Shown here: positions 5,566-11,806 of the stretch, one piece after another
Layout: the number at the start of each line of letters is the position of its first letter
Numbering within the stretch: position 1 is the stretch's first letter
Assembly: GCA_002403905.1 (NCBI GenBank)
Contig: DHIR01000226.1
Coordinates: 1-11,806 of the forward strand
DNA: 11,806 nucleotides
From: Mucilaginibacter sp. UBA4741
Lineage (GTDB): Bacteria; Bacteroidota; Bacteroidia; Sphingobacteriales; Sphingobacteriaceae
Reading direction: 5' to 3'
Translations under genes and position numbers: made by a program
Notes under the pieces: model-generated
Database searches by the model: none
Told to the model about the DNA's origin: nothing
The model's input: the letters and a program-made list of their open reading frames with translations, nothing else

Positions 5566-7203
5566 TTATTTGTTAAAAGCCATAGCGTATAGCTCGTCTT
5601 TTTGTTTTTGTACGGTATCGCTGTTGATGTACTCGTCATACGTCATCAGCTTATCAATGATACCACCAGGTGTTAGTTCAATAATACGGTTAGCAACGGT
5701 TTCAACCAACTCATGATCTCGCGATGTGAACAGGATAGTGCCTCTGAAGTCCTTCATGCCATTATTTAGGGCGGTGATAGATTCCAGGTCAAGATGATTG
5801 GTTGGCTCGTCAAACATCAGCAAATTGGCCGATTGCAGCATCATGCGGCTAAACATGCAACGCATTTTTTCACCACCTGATAATACACTGCTTTTCTTCA
5901 ACACTTCTTCGCCCGAAAATAACATTCGGCCCAGGAAACCACGAATAAACTGGTCATCCTTTTCGCCCGGCGAGTATTCGCGCAACCAGTCAATCAGGTT
6001 ATCGTTCTTACCCTTGAAGTAATCTGTATTATCCATCGGGATATCGGCAGGGTTAATAGTTACGCCCCATTTAAACTCGCCTTTATAATCCTTATCACGG
6101 CCTGTTAGTATATTGTAGAAAGCAGTGGTGGCTAAACTGTTGTTTGATAGCACAGCGATTTTATCGCCTTTATTAACCATTAAACGGATGTCGCTAAATA
6201 AGGTCTCGCCGTTTAGTTTCTTACTTAGACCTTCAATTTGTAATATCTGGTCACCGGCTTCACGGCCCAGGTTGTTAAATATAATTCCGGGATATTTACG
6301 GTTTGATGGCTGTATCTCATCCAGATTGATCTTATCCAAAGCTTTCTTTCGACTTGTGGCTTGTTTTGATTTAGATGCATTCGCGCTAAAACGGCGGATA
6401 AACTCCTGTAACTCTTTAACCCTGTCTTCGGTCTTTTTATTCTGATCAGAACGTTGTTTCAAAGCTAATTGGCTAGACTCATACCAGAACGAATAATTAC
6501 CGGTATAGATGCTCATTTTAGCAAAGTCGATATCAACCACATGCGTACATACGGTATCCAGGAAGTGCCTGTCGTGAGATACAACTAATACAATAGCCTC
6601 ATAACTCGCCAAAAAATCCTCTAACCAGCTAACTGTATGGATATCCAAATCATTGGTAGGTTCATCCAGTAATAATATATCAGGATTACCAAAAAGGGCC
6701 TGCGCTAATAATACGCGTACTTTTTGGGTGTTATCCAGATCTTTAACTAATTGGTAATGAAATTCTTCTTTAATACCTAAGTTGCTTAATAGGGTAGCGG
6801 CATTGCTTTCGGCGTTCCAGCCATCCATTTCGGCAAAAATATTTTCCAGTTCACCGGCGCGTTCGCCATCGGCATCGGTAAAATCTTCTTTTAGGTATAT
6901 AGCATCCTTTTCTTTCATGATGGCATACATCTCCTTATGGCCCATCATCACTGTTTCTAAAACAGTAAATTCATCAAACGCGTAGTGGTTTTGGCTTAAA
7001 ACGGCCATACGTTCGCCGGGGGTAAAGCTTACCTGCCCGCCGGTAGGGTCAATTTCGCCCGAAAGTATTTTTAGAAAAGTTGATTTACCTGCACCGTTGG
7101 CACCAATAATGCCATAACAGTTACCCTGGGTAAATTTTAAGTTAACGTCTTCAAATAATGTACGCTTACCGTAGCGTAAAGATAGATTGGATACCGAGAT
7201 CAT
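5566..7203 (-). CDS. ABC-F family ATPase, YbiT-like
   Basis: This 545-residue cytoplasmic protein has two ABC domains and no membrane segments, as expected of ABC-F translation factors that bind the ribosomal E site and act on stalled or initiating ribosomes. Domain 1 has Walker A at 34-42 (GANGAGKST), Walker B at 176-181 (ILLLDE) and switch H210. The linker at about 241-300 carries the RFSANASKSKQATSR segment typical of YbiT-like proteins. Domain 2 keeps the signature LSGGE (441-445) and Walker B at 461-466 (LLMFDE). However, its P-loop is degenerate (353-361, SNNSLATTA, without GK[ST]) and its switch histidine is R495 (TSRDHE). I recall the degenerate P-loop in related ABC-F proteins; the switch change may be more local. 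One active and one silent ATP site is the inference. The gene stands alone with a consensus -7 box upstream. Antibiotic-resistance ABC-F function is not indicated. Confidence 0.93.
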   Translation of the reverse strand: MISVSNLSLRYGKRTLFEDVNLKFTQGNCYGIIGANGAGKSTFLKILSGEIDPTGGQVSFTPGERMAVLSQNHYAFDEFTVLETVMMGHKEMYAIMKEKDAIYLKEDFTDADGERAGELENIFAEMDGWNAESNAATLLSNLGIKEEFHYQLVKDLDNTQKVRVLLAQALFGNPDILLLDEPTNDLDIHTVSWLEDFLASYEAIVLVVSHDRHFLDTVCTHVVDIDFAKMSIYTGNYSFWYESSQLALKQRSDQNKKTEDRVKELQEFIRRFSANASKSKQATSRKKALDKINLDEIQPSNRKYPGIIFNNLGREAGDQILQIEGLSKKLNGETLFSDIRLMVNKGDKIAVLSNNSLATTAFYNILTGRDKDYKGEFKWGVTINPADIPMDNTDYFKGKNDNLIDWLREYSPGEKDDQFIRGFLGRMLFSGEEVLKKSSVLSGGEKMRCMFSRMMLQSANLLMFDEPTNHLDLESITALNNGMKDFRGTILFTSRDHELVETVANRIIELTPGGIIDKLMTYDEYINSDTVQKQKDELYAMAFNK

Positions 7204-7223
7204 GCTGCACCTGTAATTTGGCG

Positions 7224-7231
7224 CAAAGGTA
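7224..7231 (-). promoter_or_regulatory. -7 promoter element of the ABC-F gene
   Basis: On the minus strand TACCTTTG (followed by CGC) matches TAnnTTTG fully and is the form most often seen in this group. It lies 20 bases before the ATG, giving a very short leader. No good TTG -33 element is visible at the usual spacing. Confidence 0.65.
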
Positions 7232-7240
7232 AGGATTTTT

Positions 7241-7271
7241 AGAGATTAGCGGGTTAAAGATTAGAGATTAG
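7241..7271. repeat. Short AGAGATTAG repeats
   Basis: AGAGATTAG at 7241-7249 recurs in AGATTAGAGATTAG at 7258-7271, in the 91-bp gap between the SRPBCC and ABC-F genes. It looks like simple low-complexity repetition upstream of the ABC-F promoter box. Confidence 0.4.
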
Positions 7272-7294
7272 TTATTAAAAATGGTATTGGCTTA

Positions 7295-7690
7295 TTATAC
7301 TAACACTTTCTTTAATGTATTAACCTCATGTTCGGCTAGTTTTTGCAGCGGGCCTGATGCCATCATTTTCATCATCATGTTTAACTCGGCGTGTATGGTA
7401 AAAGTAACAGCCGTTGTGTCGCCATTAGCTGTTAGATTCCATTTAAGCTGTACAGCAAAAGGCGGTTTGCCGGTGGCGATTATATTGATCGAGCTATTTT
7501 CAACACGCTCTGCGATCTTTAAAGAAAGATAAGTCATGTTTTGGATATTGAAACTGGCTTCGTCTGCAGTAGATGTCCAATCCAGTACACTATCCGGCAT
7601 TAATTGCTGATGATTATTAAAATCGGCTAAGAACTGATAAACATCAGTTAAAGAACTATTTATATTTATTTTACTTTCGAAGGTAGCCAT
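7295..7690 (-). CDS. SRPBCC (START-like) family protein
   Basis: This small soluble protein of 131 residues has the SRPBCC/START-like helix-grip pattern. The opening strand is FESKININSSLTDVYQFLADFNNH, where a beta strand leads into the helix typical of polyketide cyclase/dehydrase-like folds. Alternating strands follow (about 46-103), and a long C-terminal amphipathic helix (about 104-130) begins with the methionine run NMMMKMM. Such folds bind hydrophobic ligands or act as small enzymes. No catalytic residues can be named and the ligand is unknown. It has no signal peptide. Its start is four bases past the last base of the pyrE stop codon, so the two genes are almost certainly cotranscribed. 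The pairing probably reflects operon convenience, since no direct role in pyrimidine synthesis is suggested by the fold. Confidence 0.82.
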   Translation of the reverse strand: MATFESKININSSLTDVYQFLADFNNHQQLMPDSVLDWTSTADEASFNIQNMTYLSLKIAERVENSSINIIATGKPPFAVQLKWNLTANGDTTAVTFTIHAELNMMMKMMASGPLQKLAEHEVNTLKKVLV

Positions 7691-7693
7691 GTT

Positions 7694-8347
7694 TTATTCA
7701 GCAGTTTCTGTGCCCCAGGTTGACGGACTTTCGCGCCATTCTCTTAATATGTCAACATCTTTGCGTGATATGTATTGATGTTCTTCGGCATAGCCCAATA
7801 AAGCTGTATAGTTTGATAGCGTTATAAACGGACAATTAGCCGCTTTAAAATTCTCTGTTGCTACATCAAATCCATAGCTAAATATAGCGGCAAGACCGGC
7901 TACATCATAACCCGCGTCGCGCAGAGCGGCAACGGCTTGTAAGCTGCTTTTTCCAGTTGATATCAGGTCTTCAATTACAACCACACGTTTGCCGGTCAAT
8001 ATATCGCCTTCAATCATATTACCTGTACCATGTTCCTTAGGTTTGGCGCGAACATAAATAAATGGTAAGCCTAATTCTTGCGCTACTAACGCGCCTTGTG
8101 GTATGCCCGCCGTAGCAACACCGGCAATACAACCAACCGATCCAAATTTTTCCTGGATGATCTTGGTTAATTGCTGCCTTATATAAGTACGTATAGTAGG
8201 ATGTGAAAGCGTAATACGATTATCGCAGTATATAGGCGATTTCCAACCAGAGGCCCATGTAAAAGGATTATTAGGTTGTAATTTAATTGCTTTAATTTGC
8301 AATAGAAATTCCGCTACCTGTTGTTCGGTTTCAGTAGTATTAAACAT
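7694..8347 (-). CDS. pyrE: Orotate phosphoribosyltransferase
   Basis: This cytoplasmic enzyme of de novo pyrimidine synthesis joins orotate to PRPP, giving orotidine 5'-monophosphate, the precursor of UMP. At 217 residues it has normal length. The PRPP-binding motif of type I phosphoribosyltransferases is at 122-135 (VVVIEDLISTGKSS), with the two acids E126-D127. The mobile catalytic loop is at about 100-110 (RAKPKEHGTGN), with its conserved lysines and histidine. The N-terminal segment LQPNNPFTWASGWKSPIYCDNR (23-44, quoted here only in part by function) holds the orotate-side contacts. The start fits the family and its ATG shares the palindrome CATG with the divergent Nudix gene, so the pyrE promoter must lie inside Nudix coding sequence. 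It is followed closely by the SRPBCC gene. Confidence 0.97.
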   Translation of the reverse strand: MFNTTETEQQVAEFLLQIKAIKLQPNNPFTWASGWKSPIYCDNRITLSHPTIRTYIRQQLTKIIQEKFGSVGCIAGVATAGIPQGALVAQELGLPFIYVRAKPKEHGTGNMIEGDILTGKRVVVIEDLISTGKSSLQAVAALRDAGYDVAGLAAIFSYGFDVATENFKAANCPFITLSNYTALLGYAEEHQYISRKDVDILREWRESPSTWGTETAE

Positions 8348-8984
8348 GGCTCAAAAATACAGAATTTATATTAACCAAAAGGTTATCTTATTAACAGAAT
8401 CTGAACCTAAAAAATCAGAGCATTATCAAAAGATTGATAGCCAGACATTTGATCTTAAAATAATTTACACTTGGATACTGGCACACAAGAATGATCTGTT
8501 TTACATATTGTGTAAGGATACAAAATCATTCCTAAGACAAATTAAGCAAGGCGTTAATGTTATTGAGGCCGCAGGCGGTTTGGTAAAGAATGAAAACAAG
8601 GATCTTTTGTTTATTTATCGTAACGATAAATGGGATCTGCCGAAAGGCAAAATAGAAAAAGGCGAAACTATTAAAGAAGCCGCCGTACGCGAAGTAGAGG
8701 AGGAGTGCAATATTGTGGTAAGCAAGCGGGGCGATAAAATATGTAAAACCTACCACGTATACATCTACAAAAGCGAAGTTGTTTTAAAGAAGACCCACTG
8801 GTATAAAATGAAGGCAAGGGGGCAAAATAAATTAAAACCTCAAATAGAAGAAGGTATAACCGATGTGCGCTGGTTCAAGCCTAATGACATTGATGCTATC
8901 TTAACCAACACCTTCCCATCTATTTTAGATGTGCTGGCGGCTATGGACCTGATTACAGAAAAGCCAAAGCTTCTTTCGGAATAA
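8346..8984 (+). CDS. Nudix hydrolase
   Basis: This 212-residue cytoplasmic protein has a Nudix box at 101-123 of the form G-x5-E-x7-RE-V-x-EE (G101, E107, R115, E116, E119, E120). The usual glycine near the end of the box is N122. The box binds Mg2+ and supports cleavage of a nucleoside diphosphate linked to another moiety; the particular substrate cannot be read from the sequence. About 70 residues precede the Nudix fold (MAQKYRIYIN onward), a conserved-looking lead typical of Bacteroidetes members and of unknown role. The start codon overlaps that of the divergent pyrE by two bases, and the C-terminal end overlaps the convergent coaD by 32 bp. Both ends are therefore antisense-coupled to neighbours. 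Cleansing of damaged nucleotides or turnover of a cofactor is possible but unproven. Confidence 0.92.
   Translation: MAQKYRIYINQKVILLTESEPKKSEHYQKIDSQTFDLKIIYTWILAHKNDLFYILCKDTKSFLRQIKQGVNVIEAAGGLVKNENKDLLFIYRNDKWDLPKGKIEKGETIKEAAVREVEEECNIVVSKRGDKICKTYHVYIYKSEVVLKKTHWYKMKARGQNKLKPQIEEGITDVRWFKPNDIDAILTNTFPSILDVLAAMDLITEKPKLLSE
8352..8359 (-). promoter_or_regulatory. Candidate -7 element of pyrE inside the Nudix gene
   Basis: On the minus strand TATTTTTG matches TAnnTTTG and ends four bases before the pyrE ATG. A TTTTG lies 16 bases further upstream (8380-8376), slightly closer than usual. If used, the transcript would begin at or next to the AUG, giving a leaderless pyrE mRNA. A chance match in AT-rich coding DNA cannot be excluded. 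Confidence 0.35.
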
Positions 8985-9414
8985 ATTGCTCAACATCGCC
9001 GTTAAAACGTAGTATCTCACGTACAATGGTTGAGCTGATAGACGAATAGCCCGGCTTACTAACAATAAATATACTTTCAATATCAGGCGCTAAAGAGTGG
9101 TTCATTTGGGCGATAGCTTTTTCATACTCAAAATCAGATACGGTACGGATACCACGTATCATGTAGGCGGCACCAATGCTTTTACAGAAGTTAACAGTAA
9201 GACCCTCGTAAGCTATTATGTGTATTTTAGGTTCTGTATCAAAAACAGCGCGTAGCATTTTCTCACGGGTTTCAATACTTAAAAAGCCGGGCTTTGTACT
9301 GTTGGCACCAATGCCAATATATACCTTATCAAATAAGCCTACCGATCTTTTCACAATATCAACATGAGCTTTGGTAACCGGATCAAATGATCCCGGGAAA
9401 AGGGCTATTTTCAT
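8953..9414 (-). CDS. coaD: Phosphopantetheine adenylyltransferase
   Basis: This is the penultimate enzyme of coenzyme A synthesis, transferring AMP from ATP to 4'-phosphopantetheine to give dephospho-CoA in the cytoplasm. At 153 residues it is close to the usual 155-165. The nucleotidyltransferase pattern is clear: FPGSFDPVTKAH at 6-17, with the T-x-x-H site (T14, H17) reading TKAH instead of the common TxGH; RGIR at 87-90; and the ISSTIVRE segment at 126-133 that matches the ISSS/T-x-x-R motif. The gene follows a lipoprotein gene by 37 bases and may be read through from the rsmD operon. TATCTTTA upstream is a near -7 box that could give it a separate promoter. Its last 32 bases are antisense to the end of the Nudix gene. 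Confidence 0.97.
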   Translation of the reverse strand: MKIALFPGSFDPVTKAHVDIVKRSVGLFDKVYIGIGANSTKPGFLSIETREKMLRAVFDTEPKIHIIAYEGLTVNFCKSIGAAYMIRGIRTVSDFEYEKAIAQMNHSLAPDIESIFIVSKPGYSSISSTIVREILRFNGDVEQFIPKEALAFL

Positions 9415-9451
9415 GATTTGCTGTATTTTACGTAAAGATAAAGCTAAAAGA

Positions 9452-10468
9452 TCAGTTCTGTTTTATATTTTGTATAAAGCCATAATGTTTAACGCCGGGC
9501 TTACCATTTGGTATTTGATCAAAGGCCTGGTAAAGAATGTACTTTTTGTTTTGATCAATACCTTTAAACATACTGCCGATTACTTGTTGTATAGCATTGT
9601 TCTCTGCTTTTAAAGCAACGCTATCGGTAAGTTTAATGGCCGACTTATATTTTATCAATGGAAATATGCCCTCATGCCCGGCCTCGCCAATAAACTGAGG
9701 TTCTACAGAAAAAATTTGAGGTTTGGTTGTAATTTTGTCAATAACTACGGGGAAGCTGAAGCGGTTATTTGCTTCGTTTAAAATTGTAGCAGAGAAAATT
9801 CTCATCGTATCCTCATGGATATATTTAAAGAAATCGCCTGCCGGGTTAGCTAATTGTGAGGTTATAATAATCAAATCAGTAGCATCTACTAAATTTCCTT
9901 TACCATATTCCTCTTTCGACATTTTATAATAATCAGGCGCTGTTTTATTATTTATGCTGTACTCGCCAATCTGTAGTACATTTATCTTCCACTCGTTACC
10001 ATACTTACCGTAAACAACCAACATTAATCCATTTACCGGCAGGTCTTTTGTCACCAACAATGAAGTGTACATTTCCGCATTCATGGCTTTGTAACTTACC
10101 ATATAATCGCTGATGTTTCCCTTGTTTGATAACAGTGTATCCGGCGGTCCTTTTACATGGTACTTGGTATAATACTCGTCCAACACCTCATAATCTTTAG
10201 CTTGAAAGTTTTGTGCCGAAGTATATATCAGCGTATCTAACTTTTTACCTGCTTTTTGAAGCAGTTTTGGCGATAGAAGCGCTTTAACACCGTTGGCGTC
10301 CCTTGCCATGATCGCTTTAAAAAGCTTTTGATTAAGCGCTGTAATTTGCTTTTTAATATCGCTGTTAATATCGCCATTTACCCATACTCCCGGCGTGCCG
10401 GTATGGCAGCTTTGTAGGCTGATAATAACGCAAAGTGTTACTAAAATATGCAATACATTTTTTTTCAT
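9452..10468 (-). CDS. Predicted lipoprotein of unknown function
   Basis: This 338-residue protein has a lipoprotein signal: a basic start (MKKN), a hydrophobic core and a lipobox ending LQSC with C21 as the lipidated residue. It should therefore sit on the inner or outer membrane facing the periplasm. Residues about 35-180 resemble a helix-plus-curved-sheet arrangement (ALNQKLFKAIMARDANGVKAL, then strands ending in WKINVLQIGEYSI) that recalls NTF2/SnoaL-like folds. This is a pattern impression only. The rest (about 185-338) is mixed helix and strand with no motif I recognise. It lies 12 bases after rsmD and 37 before coaD in the same direction, so it is probably part of their operon. A membrane-facing protein in this otherwise cytoplasmic operon is odd. 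The function is unknown. Confidence 0.8.
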   Translation of the reverse strand: MKKNVLHILVTLCVIISLQSCHTGTPGVWVNGDINSDIKKQITALNQKLFKAIMARDANGVKALLSPKLLQKAGKKLDTLIYTSAQNFQAKDYEVLDEYYTKYHVKGPPDTLLSNKGNISDYMVSYKAMNAEMYTSLLVTKDLPVNGLMLVVYGKYGNEWKINVLQIGEYSINNKTAPDYYKMSKEEYGKGNLVDATDLIIITSQLANPAGDFFKYIHEDTMRIFSATILNEANNRFSFPVVIDKITTKPQIFSVEPQFIGEAGHEGIFPLIKYKSAIKLTDSVALKAENNAIQQVIGSMFKGIDQNKKYILYQAFDQIPNGKPGVKHYGFIQNIKQN

Positions 10469-10480
10469 TGGGTTAGTGTA

Positions 10481-11014
10481 CTAGTTTTTAAAAAATGAGA
10501 ATGATGAGTGCCCATACTTACGCTGTTCAACAAATGCAGGATGATTACTTAGGTTCTGCATGGATTGATGCTCTACAATTAATAAACCATCGGGCGACAA
10601 TAGATTTTTTTCAAAAATGATCTTCGGTATCTCCGGAATCTGGTTCATATCGTATGGCGGATCGGCAAATATCAGGTCATATTGTTCTGTTTCAACCTGC
10701 AGGTATTTAAAAATATCGGCTTTAAAAGTTTTTATATTGGTTAAGCCATGTTGGCGGCTGGTGTCTTTAATATAGTTAATGCAATGGATACTACGATCTA
10801 CCGCTATAACCTGTTTAGCGCCGCGCGATGCAAACTCATAGGCAATGTTGCCTGTACCACAAAAAAGGTCAAGCACCTTAATATCATCAAACTCTATTTG
10901 GTTTAGCAGGATATTAAATAACGCTTCCTTTGCAAGATCGGTAGTAGGGCGTACCGGTAAGTTTTTGGGCGGATTAAGCCTTAATCCTTTTAAAGTACCT
11001 CCAATGATCCGCAT
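10481..11014 (-). CDS. rsmD: 16S rRNA (guanine(966)-N2)-methyltransferase
   Basis: This SAM-dependent enzyme methylates N2 of G966 in 16S rRNA, near the ribosomal P site. At 177 residues it has normal length. It begins with the family's characteristic RIIGGTLKG lead (2-10), followed by RPTTDLAKEALFNIL (22-36). The Rossmann-fold motif I is at 47-55 (VLDLFCGTG) and binds SAM. Motif IV is DPPY at 118-121, typical of amino-group methyltransferases acting on RNA or DNA bases. The start codon lies inside the end of the DUF3822 gene (25-base overlap, different frame), which implies translational coupling. It is followed by the lipoprotein gene after 12 bases. Confidence 0.96.
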   Translation of the reverse strand: MRIIGGTLKGLRLNPPKNLPVRPTTDLAKEALFNILLNQIEFDDIKVLDLFCGTGNIAYEFASRGAKQVIAVDRSIHCINYIKDTSRQHGLTNIKTFKADIFKYLQVETEQYDLIFADPPYDMNQIPEIPKIIFEKNLLSPDGLLIVEHQSMQNLSNHPAFVEQRKYGHSSFSFFKN

Positions 11015-11802
11015 AATGACAATGCTGCTAAAGTCAATACCTGTTTTGAGTCTATTTGCTCAGGCAACTCTAATAATTGCGGATTAAAGAACACTATGTG
11101 CTGGAAAAACTCGGCCAGCCGAAGGCTATATCTATCTTCAGGCTTTATGTTTCCGCTTAATTTAAGATGTACGTTTTGAGCATATAGTTCTAATTCTTCA
11201 ACCACAAATGAAGCAAAATAAACCAGATCATCTTCGTTTTTATATTCAAAATTATTGTAAAGACGGATCTTACCATCTTTACAATATAAAAATTCGGCTT
11301 TGCCATTCTCTGCATGGAGGTAAAGGTCCTGGTTTGATGGATTGCTTTGCGCCACTGCTGTTATCCAGCCTTTATTTAAATAAACCGTATTATCCATATC
11401 AAACTTTTGCACTGCGGATAATATCTTTTCGTCGACCTTATAAATAATAAAGTTTTGCTTATCCAGCACTTGCGCTAAAACACCCTCATCCGGTTTTACA
11501 TCCAGCAAGCGGCCATAATTAGCTATTTGATTTTTACTGAAAAGCGGTGCAGGTACCAATGTAAATCCGTTGGCCGGTAAGCCAACAACCACTTTTTTAT
11601 AAGTTGATGTTAATTCCTCGGCCAATTCCTGCGGGTCAGAAAGTTCATTTAAACTACAGTTGGTATCCCAGGCAATTAACTGTTTTTTGTAGGTTATGGC
11701 ATACGAAAATGACATAGCATCTACCTGTATTAACAATGTATAATAGTAGGCCTGGTTAAGATTAAACGATGGATCGCGGAAAGTGTAAATTTGTTCGCTC
11801 AT
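10990..11802 (-). CDS. DUF3822 family protein
   Basis: This is a 270-residue protein of the Bacteroidetes-restricted DUF3822 family. It has no signal peptide or membrane span, so it is presumably cytoplasmic. The family has been described as having an actin/hexokinase-like (ASKHA) fold. Alternating strand segments such as YYTLLIQVDAMSFSYAI (20-36), KKVVVGLPAN (69-78) and QDLYLHAENGKAEFLYC (158-174) fit that, but no clear ATP-binding motifs are visible. It starts at the ATG at 11802-11800, four bases from the right edge, so any promoter is out of view. Its neighbours, rsmD (25-base overlap) and coaD downstream, are the usual company of this family in Bacteroidetes, as I recall it. That points to a link with translation or housekeeping, not a proven function. 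Confidence 0.88.
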   Translation of the reverse strand: MSEQIYTFRDPSFNLNQAYYYTLLIQVDAMSFSYAITYKKQLIAWDTNCSLNELSDPQELAEELTSTYKKVVVGLPANGFTLVPAPLFSKNQIANYGRLLDVKPDEGVLAQVLDKQNFIIYKVDEKILSAVQKFDMDNTVYLNKGWITAVAQSNPSNQDLYLHAENGKAEFLYCKDGKIRLYNNFEYKNEDDLVYFASFVVEELELYAQNVHLKLSGNIKPEDRYSLRLAEFFQHIVFFNPQLLELPEQIDSKQVLTLAALSLCGSLEVL

Positions 11803-11806
11803 GCTG

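Noticed and set aside
6125..6445. 106-codon plus-strand open frame inside the ABC-F gene
   Set aside because: It lies entirely antisense to the strongly conserved ABC-F coding sequence and looks like a shadow frame.
5566..7203. Antibiotic-resistance (Vga/Msr-type) ABC-F protein
   Set aside because: The linker and overall sequence resemble housekeeping YbiT-type proteins, and the context is not a resistance island.

Overview
The window reads as chromosomal DNA of a Bacteroidota bacterium, most likely family Sphingobacteriaceae (Pedobacter/Mucilaginibacter-like; genus is inference). Pointers are AT-rich DNA, start codons without strong Shine-Dalgarno sequences, several TAnnTTTG-type -7 boxes typical of the phylum's housekeeping sigma factor, and lineage-typical families: a DUF3822 protein beside rsmD and coaD, a YbiT-like ABC-F protein, and secreted glycan enzymes with AQ-type signal peptides. 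No frameshifted gene was found.

Layout. (1) 1-3094 has accessory character. A minus-strand unknown gene runs off the left edge. A 450-bp AT-rich intergenic stretch carries three separate sets of short repeats. An orphan AAA_14/DUF4143 ATPase follows, then about 290 bp of non-coding DNA. (2) 3095-3268 is a complete tRNA-Lys(CUU) unit on the minus strand, with a consensus promoter and a rho-independent terminator. It may mark the edge of an integrated element lying to its left. (3) 3280-5550 is a divergent pair of exported carbohydrate enzymes, an SGNH/GDSL esterase and a GH43-type glycosidase, whose shared intergenic region contains a near-consensus promoter and a 14-bp palindrome. (4) 5566-7203 encodes an ABC-F translation ATPase whose second nucleotide site is degenerate. 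(5) 7295-11802 is a compact housekeeping cluster. On the minus strand, DUF3822 - rsmD - lipoprotein - coaD form one likely operon and pyrE - SRPBCC another. A plus-strand Nudix gene is wedged between them, sharing its start codon bases with pyrE and overlapping the end of coaD.

Function. The right half supplies basic metabolism and translation: orotate phosphoribosyltransferase for UMP synthesis, phosphopantetheine adenylyltransferase for CoA, 16S rRNA m2G966 methylation and ribosome-associated ABC-F activity. The middle pair probably removes side groups and sugars from plant- or microbe-derived glycans, although no SusC/SusD transport genes are in view. The left part has no assignable pathway.

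No clear new multi-gene system is present. The best leads are regulatory architecture: three 13-bp boxes with an exact 33-bp period running into the ATPase start codon, two tandem palindromic boxes at 1121-1157, and the CATG-shared divergent starts of pyrE and the Nudix gene.
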